DNA from: JAVJSU01 sp040219275
GTDB lineage: Bacteria > Chloroflexota > Anaerolineae > Aggregatilineales > Phototrophicaceae
NCBI GenBank assembly: GCA_040219275.1
Contig: JAVJSU010000007.1
Span: forward strand, 124,001-188,000
Direction: 5' to 3'
DNA length: 64,000 nt
Below the pieces are notes generated by a model. It did not search any database, had not been told where the DNA came from, and saw nothing but the letters and a program-made list of their open reading frames with translations. This document shows, piece after piece, positions 40,462 to 50,462 of this stretch (position 1 is the first letter of the stretch; every line of letters begins with the position of its first letter). Both the position numbers and the translations under genes were made by a program.

Positions 40462-41488
40462 AAGTGATCTCCGTATTTTTGAGTTCGGCTTCAGGGTTCT
40501 GGGGTGCACGTGTGGTCTGGATATGTGTCGCATGATACGCTTCATCCACTAGCACCAATTTTTTCAGGTAATAGAGGGTTTCTTCATGCAGACGGCGGTT
40601 GATGGCGATAAGATCCCCCAGTAGACCGATCAAGAAGACCACGAAGCCGATAATCAGCAGTGCCGCGCCCACGATGATGGATTGCACATTTGCGCCGCGT
40701 GCTGTATCGCCTTGTAAGATGAGCACCCCATAGCGTGCCCATAACCCCAGACCCACTACGAGAAACGGCAGGGCGATATAGCTAAAGGTTGCCAGTGGAC
40801 GATAGAGCAGAAACAGGCGCAAGATCGTCACAGCGGAACGACGCACGTATTTCCACATACTCTTGAAGAGGCGTGAGTCGCGTGTTTTCGGATTGGTGTT
40901 AATCGGCACATGCCTGATGCTTAGATTCTTGCGACCCGCCTGAATAATCGTTTCTAGCGTGTAGGTATAACTGGTCAACACGTTAAAACGCAGGGCGGTC
41001 TCGCGTGATATTGCACGGAAGCCACTGGGTGCATCAGGGATGGTCGTGCCGGAAACAAAGCGTACCACCGCACTACCCAATCCCTGCAAGATTTTTTTGG
41101 TAGTGGAAAAGTGTTCTATGCTTCCTGTTTGCCGGTCACCAATCACCATATCTGCCGTGCCATCCACAATCGGGCGCACTAAGTCGGCGATATAGCGTCC
41201 CGGATATTGATTATCGGCATCGGTGTTGACGATAATATCTGCGCCGAGTTGCAAACAGGCATTAAGACCCGATTGATACGCCGTCGCCAGACCTTTATTG
41301 CCATTGTGCCGGACGATATGCTCCACACCATGTTCACGGGCGACCTGCAAGGTGTTGTCTGTACTGCCATCGTCAATAATCAGCCATTCGAGTTCATCAA
41401 CGCCGTCTAGCTGACGCGGCAATTCCGCCAATGTGATCGGGAGGGTGTGTTCTTCATTCAGACAAGGAATCTGGATGATTACTTTCAT
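40448..41488 (-). CDS. Family 2 glycosyltransferase, polyprenyl-phosphate type
   Basis: A 346-residue GT-A enzyme: QIPCLNEEHTLP nucleotide site, IIDDGSTDNTL, then NTDADNQYPG with the metal-binding DAD, and GFRAIS(R)E. Two C-terminal membrane helices (about 234-258 and 268-292) anchor it, as in DPM1/GtrB-like synthases that load a sugar onto polyprenyl phosphate. As first gene of the operon it probably supplies the donor for the GT-C enzyme at the other end. Confidence 0.92.
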   Translation of the reverse strand: MKVIIQIPCLNEEHTLPITLAELPRQLDGVDELEWLIIDDGSTDNTLQVAREHGVEHIVRHNGNKGLATAYQSGLNACLQLGADIIVNTDADNQYPGRYIADLVRPIVDGTADMVIGDRQTGSIEHFSTTKKILQGLGSAVVRFVSGTTIPDAPSGFRAISRETALRFNVLTSYTYTLETIIQAGRKNLSIRHVPINTNPKTRDSRLFKSMWKYVRRSAVTILRLFLLYRPLATFSYIALPFLVVGLGLWARYGVLILQGDTARGANVQSIIVGAALLIIGFVVFLIGLLGDLIAINRRLHEETLYYLKKLVLVDEAYHATHIQTTRAPQNPEAELKNTEITFDRS

Positions 41489-41581
41489 CGTTTACGCTAC
41501 CTAATTTGTCTGTGCAATCATACCACCTCATTATAAGCGTGAATATGACAGAGGAGTATTGAGTTCTGTCTCATCGACAAT

Positions 41582-44500
41582 TTACCGCCCGTTACTTAGG
41601 GCAGTGATTTTCTCGTTTGCCTGTCGCAGATGGTCGCTGAGGACGTGCATCATCTTTAACGACAGATCAGGGTATTGATAGAGCAGGGCGGTTAAGGGTT
41701 CACGGCGCAACAGCAAAACCAGCGTATCCTCCTCGGTGATCGCGGTCGCGGAGCGTTTGCTCTCGTCGAAAAGTGTCATCTCTCCAAAAGCGGAGACCGG
41801 ACGATAGCTGGCAAATTGAATAAATGCCCCGTCCTTGATGTCTTCCTTGCCGATTTTCACCCCACCACTGACCACGATAAACAATTCGCCACCGGGGTCG
41901 CCCTCACGGAAAATGACTTCTTCCGCTTTAATCAACTGTTCGTCGCAGATTCCGGCGAGCGATTTGAGATGGTCAATCGGTATGCTCTCAAAAAACGACA
42001 CCCGACGGAGCATAATCATTTTTTCTACAATTGAAAGCATTTCTACACGTCCTTTTCCGTTGCTATTCTGGCGCATCTTTTTCTTCATCTGGTCGAGTAT
42101 CGTACTGCCTTGCATGTGGCGGATCACCATTTGCACAACAAGGCGTACATCGGGGTTTTCATCCTGTAGTGCCGCCTGCAACACGGCGAAAGCGGCATCT
42201 TTTTCTGCCCGATGCGTGTTCCCCGTTGCGTCGTCCGACGACATTGTAATTTCGCCCAGCGCATACAGGCTGAACATGCGAAGTCCGGCATCCTGATGTT
42301 TCGTCAATGCCATGAGCAGGGCATAGCCATTTTTTGGCTGATTGAGTGCCGTAGTGGGATGATTTTTCAGCAACTGTTTCGTCGTCACGTTTTCCCGTAC
42401 AAGGGGCGCAATTAAACGGGCGATGTGAGGCGTAGTGATGGATTCAAGTGCCTCCACCGCGTTAGATCGCCTGCGCGGGTCATTCGTCTGGAGGGATTCT
42501 TGAATGATCTGGAGCGAATTAGGGTCGGTCATCATGCCCAATAGATAGAAAACTTCCTCGCGGCGGCTGGAAATATCCGCTTTTAACATGCTTTCGACAA
42601 CCGCAACCCCCGGATAAGCCGTATAGGGGGTGAGCAGGTCAATCCACAGATAATCTCTGTAAATCACGTTCAGGCTATCTTCCACAGCCGTTTTTAAGTG
42701 ATGATCGTACTTTTGCAGGTCAATGCGGTTCAACGCCACCGCCGCCCGTTGTGCCTGCCTTGTATCTGTGCTTTTGAGCGCGGTTTCTAAGGCAGGGATG
42801 GCGGGTCTGCCAATGGCGATCAACAGTTCAATCGCCAGATCACGTACCCGATTGCTGGGATCAATCAGCGCGGCGACCAGCACCAGATACGCCTGTGCAG
42901 AATGAATCCGCGATAGGATACGTAATTCCACCAGACGGATGCTTTCCACCGGATCATTAAACAGCAGGTCAATCTTGGCGACGACTTTTTGATAAATGTC
43001 ATCAGGTAACTCTTCCTGCCATAATGTCTCGATTGCTTGTGTCGCTTGTAGGCGTACCGCGTCGTCCACATCTTCCTGAAATGCCAATAAATCACCGATT
43101 CCGTTTACATCGTTAAGAGTCTGGATAATCTGGATACCGAGAATACGTTCGTCCGGTTGATCGCTGTTCAATAAGGCGAGATGCGCGGTGCGTGCTATTT
43201 CTCGTTGAGAGGCTTGATCTGCATGAAGCAACACTGGAATTGCCTCTGCGCGGACGATTGGCGATGGATCGTTTAGTAAATAACCTTCCGCGATGCTGAG
43301 GAAATCATGTTGCGAGCCGTTTTCCTGATAGGCTAATCCAGCCAGCGCAAGTTGACGTGTCTGTTCGTTTTCATCTTTGAGCAATACCTTAAAGGTACGT
43401 CGCAATTTTTCATCTCGCACCTCTGAGTCCACTAGAATTTCCAGCAGTTGCGCCCGCAAATCGCTATCAACATCATCCAGCAGGCTCGCCAGCAACAACG
43501 CCCCATCCCGCCCGCCGATTTGCAGAATGATGGAGGCGATAAATACTTTGAAATTGGGATCGTCGTTGGAATTCATCTGGAACAATAGACGATCCAACGT
43601 ACGGCTATCTACCGCGTCAATTTCTAGCTCCGGCGGATGCGTGAGCAAATAACTGAAACTATCGCTCTGAAGCAAGTTGACCATCGAACGGGTGTACTCG
43701 CGCCGTAGATTGATGGCGTTCATTAAATAGAGCACCGCATTCACGCCGATCAGCGCGGGTAGGAACCAATCAAAGGGAATGATCGGCAACAATTGAAGCA
43801 AGCCTGACGCGAGAATCGTCCCTAACGGTGAGATCAACCCGCTAATCACCGCCCGCGCCCGCCCTTTCGACTGTGCAGGCAGGGCATTGCCCATCAACGC
43901 GCCCACAGGTTTACTGAATACGCGCCGGAACGCGCCGATCACGATGAGTGCCAGCGCGCTGGAAAGCAATTGCGGATAGACGATCAACGCGAAGGCGGAA
44001 ATAAGCACCATCGACGGGAAGACGAGGTTCATATTGCCCAAGCCGATGCGCCGCATGATGCGATTAAACAGGAATAATTGGACGATCAACGCGACTGCAC
44101 TCGCGCCACTTTCCAGCGCGGCGGTGAATTGACCGAACGCGTCAGCATTGGCGGCGTTGCGCTCGATGATGACGGCGGTTTGATACTCAAATAAGGTCAG
44201 AATAGAGAGGAATAGGAGCGTGCCGGTTGCCATCATGCGCGGATAGCGGTTGCCGAGCACAAAGCGCAACCCTTCCCTCAGACTTTCAAAATTAGTTTCA
44301 CGTTTGGGCGCATCTTTGGTTTGCTGTTTTACCGCATACGGTTGACTACTGCTTGTTCCGTCGTCGCCATGCCTACGTAGGGTGCGCGTCGTCAGGATAA
44401 AGACGATTATCACGATGATGAGCAAGCCGACCCAGATAAACATGACTTCAAACGTCGGGATGGAATAGGTGCCTTTGATGAGCGTGCTATATATCGCCCC

Positions 44501-45004
44501 GCCGAACATCGTTGCCAATGGAAAAGCGGCGCTGATGACCGGAAAAATCCGCTTGGCACTGCGGGTATCGTAGATGCTGATGATGTACGTTCCCCAGTGA
44601 ATCATCCACACGCTGAACAAAATTTGATAAATCGCATATAGGCTGAGGTATGAGGCGGCGCGGGCATATTGCCAGTCTAACACCTGGATTGCCGTCGCCG
44701 CACCAACTGCGATGGTCAGCAATCCGGTCATTAAAATCAGCATCCGGCTTTTGGAGACACGATCCACATAGGCGGTATAAATCAATGATGTGAAGATGAC
44801 GATGAAGCCGCCTGCCATCTGTGCGATGGGCAGAAATTCTGTTTGTAGATTAAGCGAATCGTTTAGATTAACGACTTCCGCCTTGATCGCGTTACCGCCC
44901 CATGTTAAGCCTACGCTGTAAACGAAAAACGCGAGGAATAACAATGAAAATCGGCGTGTTTCTTCCGGGCGGATGTCCAGAAATGTCCATAATTGCTTCG
45001 TCAC
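41582..45004 (-). CDS. Transporter-like protein with HEAT repeats and cyclic-nucleotide-binding domain
   Basis: A 1140-residue protein in three parts. Residues about 1-430 form a twelve-helix MFS-like unit most like Npt1/Npt2-type ATP/ADP carriers. About 455-985 is an alpha-solenoid of HEAT-like repeats (DDVDSDLRAQLLEIL, DAVRLQATQAIETLW and others). About 1003-1125 is a cNMP-binding domain with the phosphate-cassette FGEMTLFDESKRSATA, where the key Glu and Arg are present, and a final C-helix. The reading is a membrane protein whose activity or partners depend on cAMP or c-di-nucleotide level. True nucleotide transport is unproved. It is a single gene. Confidence 0.85.
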   Translation of the reverse strand: MTKQLWTFLDIRPEETRRFSLLFLAFFVYSVGLTWGGNAIKAEVVNLNDSLNLQTEFLPIAQMAGGFIVIFTSLIYTAYVDRVSKSRMLILMTGLLTIAVGAATAIQVLDWQYARAASYLSLYAIYQILFSVWMIHWGTYIISIYDTRSAKRIFPVISAAFPLATMFGGAIYSTLIKGTYSIPTFEVMFIWVGLLIIVIIVFILTTRTLRRHGDDGTSSSQPYAVKQQTKDAPKRETNFESLREGLRFVLGNRYPRMMATGTLLFLSILTLFEYQTAVIIERNAANADAFGQFTAALESGASAVALIVQLFLFNRIMRRIGLGNMNLVFPSMVLISAFALIVYPQLLSSALALIVIGAFRRVFSKPVGALMGNALPAQSKGRARAVISGLISPLGTILASGLLQLLPIIPFDWFLPALIGVNAVLYLMNAINLRREYTRSMVNLLQSDSFSYLLTHPPELEIDAVDSRTLDRLLFQMNSNDDPNFKVFIASIILQIGGRDGALLLASLLDDVDSDLRAQLLEILVDSEVRDEKLRRTFKVLLKDENEQTRQLALAGLAYQENGSQHDFLSIAEGYLLNDPSPIVRAEAIPVLLHADQASQREIARTAHLALLNSDQPDERILGIQIIQTLNDVNGIGDLLAFQEDVDDAVRLQATQAIETLWQEELPDDIYQKVVAKIDLLFNDPVESIRLVELRILSRIHSAQAYLVLVAALIDPSNRVRDLAIELLIAIGRPAIPALETALKSTDTRQAQRAAVALNRIDLQKYDHHLKTAVEDSLNVIYRDYLWIDLLTPYTAYPGVAVVESMLKADISSRREEVFYLLGMMTDPNSLQIIQESLQTNDPRRRSNAVEALESITTPHIARLIAPLVRENVTTKQLLKNHPTTALNQPKNGYALLMALTKHQDAGLRMFSLYALGEITMSSDDATGNTHRAEKDAAFAVLQAALQDENPDVRLVVQMVIRHMQGSTILDQMKKKMRQNSNGKGRVEMLSIVEKMIMLRRVSFFESIPIDHLKSLAGICDEQLIKAEEVIFREGDPGGELFIVVSGGVKIGKEDIKDGAFIQFASYRPVSAFGEMTLFDESKRSATAITEEDTLVLLLRREPLTALLYQYPDLSLKMMHVLSDHLRQANEKITALSNGR

Positions 45005-45262
45005 AAAAAACCTTCCAGCGGATGTTCAGGTGGCGTTCTGTCCAAAATCGGTAAAGGCGCTCTTTAACTGGTTATTATCTTACATTGCAATCGCCGTAAT
45101 GTAACGAAAAGTTTATGAATCTTATCGCTATAGGGTTTAACCTCATGGTAGATTTCTTATAATGATGTACGATACGTTATACTTTGCCAGGTTTATTGGT
45201 ACAAAATTCTATGCACACTAAACTTGCTTTGATCTATTCAACGCATGAGGGTAGTTCCATTT

Positions 45263-48130
45263 ATGGGTAATGCATTTGTCTCCTATTCACGCCGCGACCA
45301 GCAATTTGTGCGTAAATTGGTGGATCGTCTTCAAAATCATGGACACGAACTATGGGTCGATTGGGAAGGCATCCCGCTGACCGCAGACTGGATGAAAGAA
45401 ATCGAGACAGGCATCGAGAATGCCAATGATTTTATTTTCGTTATCTCGCCGGACTCCGTACAATCCGAGATTTGCCATCAAGAGATTGAGCACGCCATCA
45501 AGTATAACAAACGCCTTGTGCCCATTCTGTTTCGGGAATTAGAAGATTCTGACGATAAAGCGGCGCTCCATCCCCATATTTCCTCCCATAACTGGATATT
45601 TCTGCGCGATGTAGACGATTTTGAGCGGGCGTTTGAAGCCCTCACCAGCGCACTTGATACGGATTTGCAATATGTACGTGCCCATACGCGTTTGCTGGCT
45701 CGCGCCATTGAATGGGGTGGAAAAGAGCGTGATCCGAGCTTTTTACTGCGCGGGAGTGATCTGCTAGAGGCGGAAGCGTGTGTTAAAGATGGCACGCAAG
45801 AGGGCAAAACGCCCAGCATTAATGAAATTCAGCAAGCCTATGTGAGCGCCAGCCGACAGGCAGAAACATGGCGCAGACGCGAACGATTATTTCTGGGCAT
45901 TATCGCGGCGGCATTTGTGCTGGCGTTGATTATGCTCGGCGTGGCGGTGTGGCAATTCTTGCAAGCAGAAGATGCGCGTGCAGAAACACAACGCCTTTCA
46001 TTAGCGTCAAATGCACAGGTGGCGCTGGGCAACAGCAACACCGATTTAGCCGTCTCTCTGGCACTCATCGCCAATGGGAGTGGCAACCCGCGTGGAGAAA
46101 CCGAACGCGCCCTCGCGGATTCTGCCTATAGTCCGGGGACACGCTTTCGCTTTACCGCCCATGAAGCATCGGTCAGCGTTGCTAAATTCAGCGAACATGG
46201 TGATCTCGCGGCATCTGCGGACGAAAGCGGTATATTGATTCTGTGGAACGCCCAGACGCTGGAAATTGTGCGGACATTTGAAGGGCATGAGGGGGTCATT
46301 AACGGGGTAGACATCAGCCGCAATTTACAGTGGGTCGTCTCCGGCGGTGCAGATGGCTCGGTGCGTCTGTGGAGTTCCATCAACGAAGATACGATGATTA
46401 TGCGACTCGAAGAAGCCAGCGAAGACTACGATGAACCGTCAGCGGTTCGGGCTGTGGCGTTTGACAGCACTGGTTCACGCATCCTCACAGGCTATGACAA
46501 TGGCGTGATGGCGCTGTGGGACGTTGAAACAGGTGACTTGATTCAAACATTCACAGACGGACATGAAGGCGCGGTCATTTCGGTGAGCTTTCATCCCGAT
46601 GAACCACTGGCGTTATCTTTTGCCCTCAGCAGTACCAGCAACACACAAAGTAGCGCGCTCATCATCTGGGATTTAGAAACGGGCGAACAGGTCGACGCGT
46701 TCGACGATTTTCGCTCTATCGGGCAAAATATCGCGCAGGGTGCGGCGGTTTTTAGCCCGGACGGTGAGCATGTATTGAGCAGTAACGCGGTGGATTTACT
46801 CTATTGGAATTGGCGCACGGGCGAACTTATCTGGACGCTCAGTGGTCATGGGAGCAACATCAACAGCATCGCCTTTGATCGCAACGGACGGTATGCACTC
46901 TCCAGCGGACGTTTGGAAAATAGCGTGCGTTATTGGGATGTTCTGCATGGCGTAGAACTACGTCGACTGGACGGACATGCCGGCGTGGTGCAATTCGTCT
47001 CGATCAATGACGACGGGCGTTACGCGCTCTCCGCCTCAGAAGATATGACTGTGCGTGTGTGGGATTTAGCCAATGGCGCACAGGTGATGAGTTATAACGA
47101 GCATACCGATCAGGCGTATGGCGTGGATATTTCTCCTGATGATCGTCTGGTTGCGTCCTCCTCTGATGATGACACCATTCACCTGTGGAACATCAATGAA
47201 GGTGCAGACGGCGAAGTAACTATCCTTGAAGGGCATGAGGCGGATATTTGGCGTGTCGCGTTTAACTTCGACGGCACATTGCTTATTTCCGGTAGTGAAG
47301 ATCAAACTGCCCGCATCTGGGATGTGGCAACGGGCGACACACTTCATGAGCTTATCGGACATAGCAACAACGTCACCACCGTAGATTTCAACAGCGATAG
47401 CACATTGGCGCTGACCGGCTCTAATGACCAGACAATACGTGTTTGGGATGTGACGACGGGCGAACAGCAATTGTGCTTCGGGCAGGAAGGCACTATCGAC
47501 GGCTGTACGGGTGACAGTAACGGACAGGTGCGATCTGTCGCCTTTAGTACGGATAACAGCCTGATTCTGGTGGGCGATGACAATGCCCGTCTCATCAACC
47601 CACAGACTGGCGCGGAATTGTGGCGCTCTGATGGGACGGTTCATGCGGATCGCGTGAATAGTGCGGTATTTAATGCGGATGGTTCGCAATTTGTTACCGG
47701 GTCGGCGGATGGCACAATAGCCGTTTGGACTACGCAGACCGTCCGTGATAATCCTGAAGGCGCAGAACCTGACCAATATTTTACGGGACATAGCGGACAG
47801 ATAAGGAGTGTGGTGTTTACCCCCAACGGACGACGCATATTATCTGCTTCCGCTGATTTTACGATGCGCTTGTGGGATGTTGCCTCCGGTTTGGAAGTTC
47901 GCCGCTTTGAATCCCATACTAATTGGGTCAGTCAGGCGGCGATTACATCAGATGGGCAATTGGCGGTTTCCGCTGGATGGGATCGTCGGGTAATCGTCTG
48001 GCATATCGACGATGTTCAGCAGATGACCGCATGGGTGTGTGAGAATCGCTACGTTCGTCCGCTCACACTGAACGAATTGCGTACCTATCGCACAGAACAG
48101 CTAGCGACCTGCGTTCCACCTGAAAACTAA
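45263..48130 (+). CDS. TIR domain / transmembrane / WD40-repeat protein
   Basis: A 955-residue protein. The N-terminal TIR domain (about 1-130) has FVSYSRRD, the WVDWEGIP BB-loop region and SPDSVQSEICHQEIEHA, with Glu74 placed as the candidate NADase Glu. A conserved linker (AHTRLLARAIEW, SFLLRGSDLLEAE), one membrane helix (about 206-231) and a C-terminal array of about a dozen WD40 repeats follow, many with DxSGxRxLxxxxDxTIRLWD-type sequence. Bacterial TIR domains can cleave NAD+ or signal, often in immunity or stress. The ATG at 45263 has GAGGGTAG upstream; an ATG at 45245 is also in frame. No obvious effector partner lies next to it. Confidence 0.92.
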   Translation: MGNAFVSYSRRDQQFVRKLVDRLQNHGHELWVDWEGIPLTADWMKEIETGIENANDFIFVISPDSVQSEICHQEIEHAIKYNKRLVPILFRELEDSDDKAALHPHISSHNWIFLRDVDDFERAFEALTSALDTDLQYVRAHTRLLARAIEWGGKERDPSFLLRGSDLLEAEACVKDGTQEGKTPSINEIQQAYVSASRQAETWRRRERLFLGIIAAAFVLALIMLGVAVWQFLQAEDARAETQRLSLASNAQVALGNSNTDLAVSLALIANGSGNPRGETERALADSAYSPGTRFRFTAHEASVSVAKFSEHGDLAASADESGILILWNAQTLEIVRTFEGHEGVINGVDISRNLQWVVSGGADGSVRLWSSINEDTMIMRLEEASEDYDEPSAVRAVAFDSTGSRILTGYDNGVMALWDVETGDLIQTFTDGHEGAVISVSFHPDEPLALSFALSSTSNTQSSALIIWDLETGEQVDAFDDFRSIGQNIAQGAAVFSPDGEHVLSSNAVDLLYWNWRTGELIWTLSGHGSNINSIAFDRNGRYALSSGRLENSVRYWDVLHGVELRRLDGHAGVVQFVSINDDGRYALSASEDMTVRVWDLANGAQVMSYNEHTDQAYGVDISPDDRLVASSSDDDTIHLWNINEGADGEVTILEGHEADIWRVAFNFDGTLLISGSEDQTARIWDVATGDTLHELIGHSNNVTTVDFNSDSTLALTGSNDQTIRVWDVTTGEQQLCFGQEGTIDGCTGDSNGQVRSVAFSTDNSLILVGDDNARLINPQTGAELWRSDGTVHADRVNSAVFNADGSQFVTGSADGTIAVWTTQTVRDNPEGAEPDQYFTGHSGQIRSVVFTPNGRRILSASADFTMRLWDVASGLEVRRFESHTNWVSQAAITSDGQLAVSAGWDRRVIVWHIDDVQQMTAWVCENRYVRPLTLNELRTYRTEQLATCVPPEN

Positions 48131-48318
48131 ATCCGCACTTCTTCAGGGCGTGGATGAAAAATCCGCGCCCTATATCATCCAGAGTCCCCCGTTATTTTCT
48201 GGCAACTCATGACCAAACCCTAACAATTTTTTACGCGTCTCAATTAGCCACAGCACAAATAAGTGCGATAATGGACAGAGTACGTTTTGTGTTACTATCC
48301 CGTATCCTGTATAAACGA

Positions 48319-49782
48319 ATGACGATTATGCTGAAAAATCTTGACCATGAACCCTCGCTAATGACCATGACAACTTCCCCTTACGCAGTCTGGCGACACG
48401 CCCATTTTCCGATGCGTACATTTGAGTTTCAAGCTATTCGGACGATGCAAGATGCGTTTGATGTGATCTTGAATATGCTGGGACAATCGGAAATTCGCAC
48501 TTTTCTCAATCGGCTGGATGGCGGTGCAAGCGGAGATCGGTTCGATCATCTCTACGCTAAATTGCAACAGGTAGATCGCACTGCGCCGTTTACGCGTGAA
48601 GTCGAACGGCAGGTGGATTACACCTTGCGATTGCTGATTAGCAGTGTCATCCGCAACGACACGGGCAAAAAGGGCAGTCTGAATATCGTTTCGCTGGATG
48701 AGTCGGTTCAGTTGCCGGAAGTAAAGCGCCATCGCGTACTCGTGCCGGAACCGACCAATGAAAATTTCTCCGATGCGCTGAATCTGGCGGATCGCTTCAA
48801 TAACACGATTGACCATGATGCGCGCGAAATTTACGAATCGGCTTTGCGCGAAGTCGCTGATAGCTTGCATCAATTCCATGTGTCCACAGAAGCACGTTTA
48901 CTGCTTGATGATCGCAAAATGACGACCATTCAGGATTCTCAACGGCGCGTTGGTGAAGCCCTCGCCGACGAACTCGAAGCGCGCTATGGCATCCGTGAAG
49001 GGGTGTTTACCTACTCGGTGGATTACTTCTTGCGTGAGGACTCCGCCACCATATTAGAGGTTCACTGTCCTCCCCGCACCATTGAAACGTCGTATATGGG
49101 CTTGAGGGCATGGTCCACGGATGTAATATTCCCGCTGGATTCTGCCGTGCGAATCGCCTGTGATACATTTGCGGAAAGTCAAGGTCGGGCGGCGCTACGG
49201 GTGCTGGTGTTTAATCCTGAGCCTCACGCCGGTGCGATGGTCACCGAGGCGTTGGCGTTCGTCAAAGGCTTTGAGCGCGCGGGCTGTGAACAAGTTCATC
49301 TGGTGCAATCCTCGGCGGAGTTGCGCGATTGTGCGCCGGATTATGACATCATCTATCTGTGCGATGAATTATCCGACGACTCCGGTCAATCCGCGACGCT
49401 GACCGTACGTGCAGATCAATTGCTTCTGCCCATCCCGCAGATGATGGAACTGGTCAAGGATCGTGCCTTAATGGCGCAAATGTGCGACTCCGCAGGGCTG
49501 GCTGTCGGCAAAAATTTAACCGCGTCGCAGGGTGACCCTCTGCCCGTAGACGCACTACGGCGTGAACTCGGCGACTGGGTACTGGCAAAATCACGCATTC
49601 ATCAGCCGTGGTGGTCACAGACCAAACAGCGCGTCGAATTTCTACATCTTGATCTGCACCGTGATAAGCTCCAAAAATTACTGGATAAAGAAGCGATCAT
49701 GTTCGAGGAAATTATCACCGATTCACTGGACGAAAACGGGCATTTCGGCGAATTGCGTGTGTTCAGCACGATGGTTTTGTAG
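48319..49782 (+). CDS. Possible circularly permuted ATP-grasp-like protein
   Basis: About 487 residues; the start is uncertain (ATGs at 48319, 48361, 48367). I do not recognise a named family. The N-terminal 200 residues are helical. Then comes VFTYSVDYFLREDSATILEVHCPP, shaped like the end of an ATP-grasp catalytic domain. After it lie a Rossmann-like LRVLVFNPEPHAGAMV segment, an MELVKDRALMAQMCDSAGLAV segment like ATP-grasp_N, a DWVLAK strand, and FEEIITDSLDENGHFGELRVF at the end. This order would be a permuted ATP-grasp ligase fold. The stop is 2 nt before the Fe-S gene, so they are translationally linked. Function unknown. Confidence 0.7.
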   Translation: MTIMLKNLDHEPSLMTMTTSPYAVWRHAHFPMRTFEFQAIRTMQDAFDVILNMLGQSEIRTFLNRLDGGASGDRFDHLYAKLQQVDRTAPFTREVERQVDYTLRLLISSVIRNDTGKKGSLNIVSLDESVQLPEVKRHRVLVPEPTNENFSDALNLADRFNNTIDHDAREIYESALREVADSLHQFHVSTEARLLLDDRKMTTIQDSQRRVGEALADELEARYGIREGVFTYSVDYFLREDSATILEVHCPPRTIETSYMGLRAWSTDVIFPLDSAVRIACDTFAESQGRAALRVLVFNPEPHAGAMVTEALAFVKGFERAGCEQVHLVQSSAELRDCAPDYDIIYLCDELSDDSGQSATLTVRADQLLLPIPQMMELVKDRALMAQMCDSAGLAVGKNLTASQGDPLPVDALRRELGDWVLAKSRIHQPWWSQTKQRVEFLHLDLHRDKLQKLLDKEAIMFEEIITDSLDENGHFGELRVFSTMVL

Positions 49783-49784
49783 GC

Positions 49785-50462
49785 ATGTCGTCTGTAAACA
49801 CCGTCGCCTTCAAATACAACAACCGTGAATATCGCGTTCCGGCAGGCTTGACGATGACCGCCGCGTTGGAGCGGGCAGGCTATTTTTTTACACGCGGAGT
49901 CGGGTGTCGGGCGGGGTTTTGCGGAGCGTGTGCCGTCGTCTATCGTCTGCCGGATGATCCTGAAATGCGTCCAGCGTTGGCGTGCCAGATGGTCATGCAG
50001 GACGGGATGGATATCGCCCGCATCGCCTATCTGCCCGCGCACAAAGCCGTTCACGATCTGGATGCTGACCCGCTTCCGTCACCCATTGACTTATATCCAC
50101 AACTGACTGCATGTATTGATTGCGATGCCTGCACGAAAGCCTGTCCCGCTGAACTTAAAGTCATGGATTTTGTGCATGATCTGGCGAAAAATGACCTTTC
50201 CTGCGCGAGTGAAAAATCGTTCGGTTGTGTGATGTGCCAATTGTGCGCCAACGCCTGCCCGGTGAATATCGCTCCGGCAAATGTGGCGCTCTATGCCCGC
50301 CGTTCGGAGGCGAAATTCCACACGCCCCCCGCCCGCCAATTACAACAGCGGGTAGCCGATATTCAAAACGGTGACTACGACGCAGAACTCGACTTGCTAA
50401 CGTCACTTGACCCTGATGTTCTCCGCGAAACGTATCATCAGCGCACAATTGATGTGGAGTGA
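49785..50462 (+). CDS. SdhB/FrdB-like iron-sulfur protein
   Basis: A 225-residue electron carrier. The N-terminal plant-type [2Fe-2S] ferredoxin domain has Cys41, Cys46, Cys49 and Cys67. The C-terminal dicluster domain has CIDCDACTKACP (Cys110, 113, 116, 120) and CVMCQLCANACP (Cys148, 151, 154, 158). This is the layout of succinate dehydrogenase/fumarate reductase Fe-S subunits or of TfrB-type soluble reductases. No membrane anchor subunit is encoded nearby, so the complex is probably soluble or peripheral. The flavoprotein gene two places downstream is the expected partner. Confidence 0.88.
   Translation: MSSVNTVAFKYNNREYRVPAGLTMTAALERAGYFFTRGVGCRAGFCGACAVVYRLPDDPEMRPALACQMVMQDGMDIARIAYLPAHKAVHDLDADPLPSPIDLYPQLTACIDCDACTKACPAELKVMDFVHDLAKNDLSCASEKSFGCVMCQLCANACPVNIAPANVALYARRSEAKFHTPPARQLQQRVADIQNGDYDAELDLLTSLDPDVLRETYHQRTIDVE

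Noticed and set aside
46150..48050. Long open frames on the minus strand opposite the TIR-WD40 gene
   Set aside because: They mirror the repeated WD40 coding sequence, lack ribosome sites and show no family-like composition.
48131..48318. N-terminal extension of the ATP-grasp-like protein from an ATG at 48154
   Set aside because: The extra residues look non-coding (basic, aromatic, no pattern) and there is no ribosome site; later ATGs are more likely.
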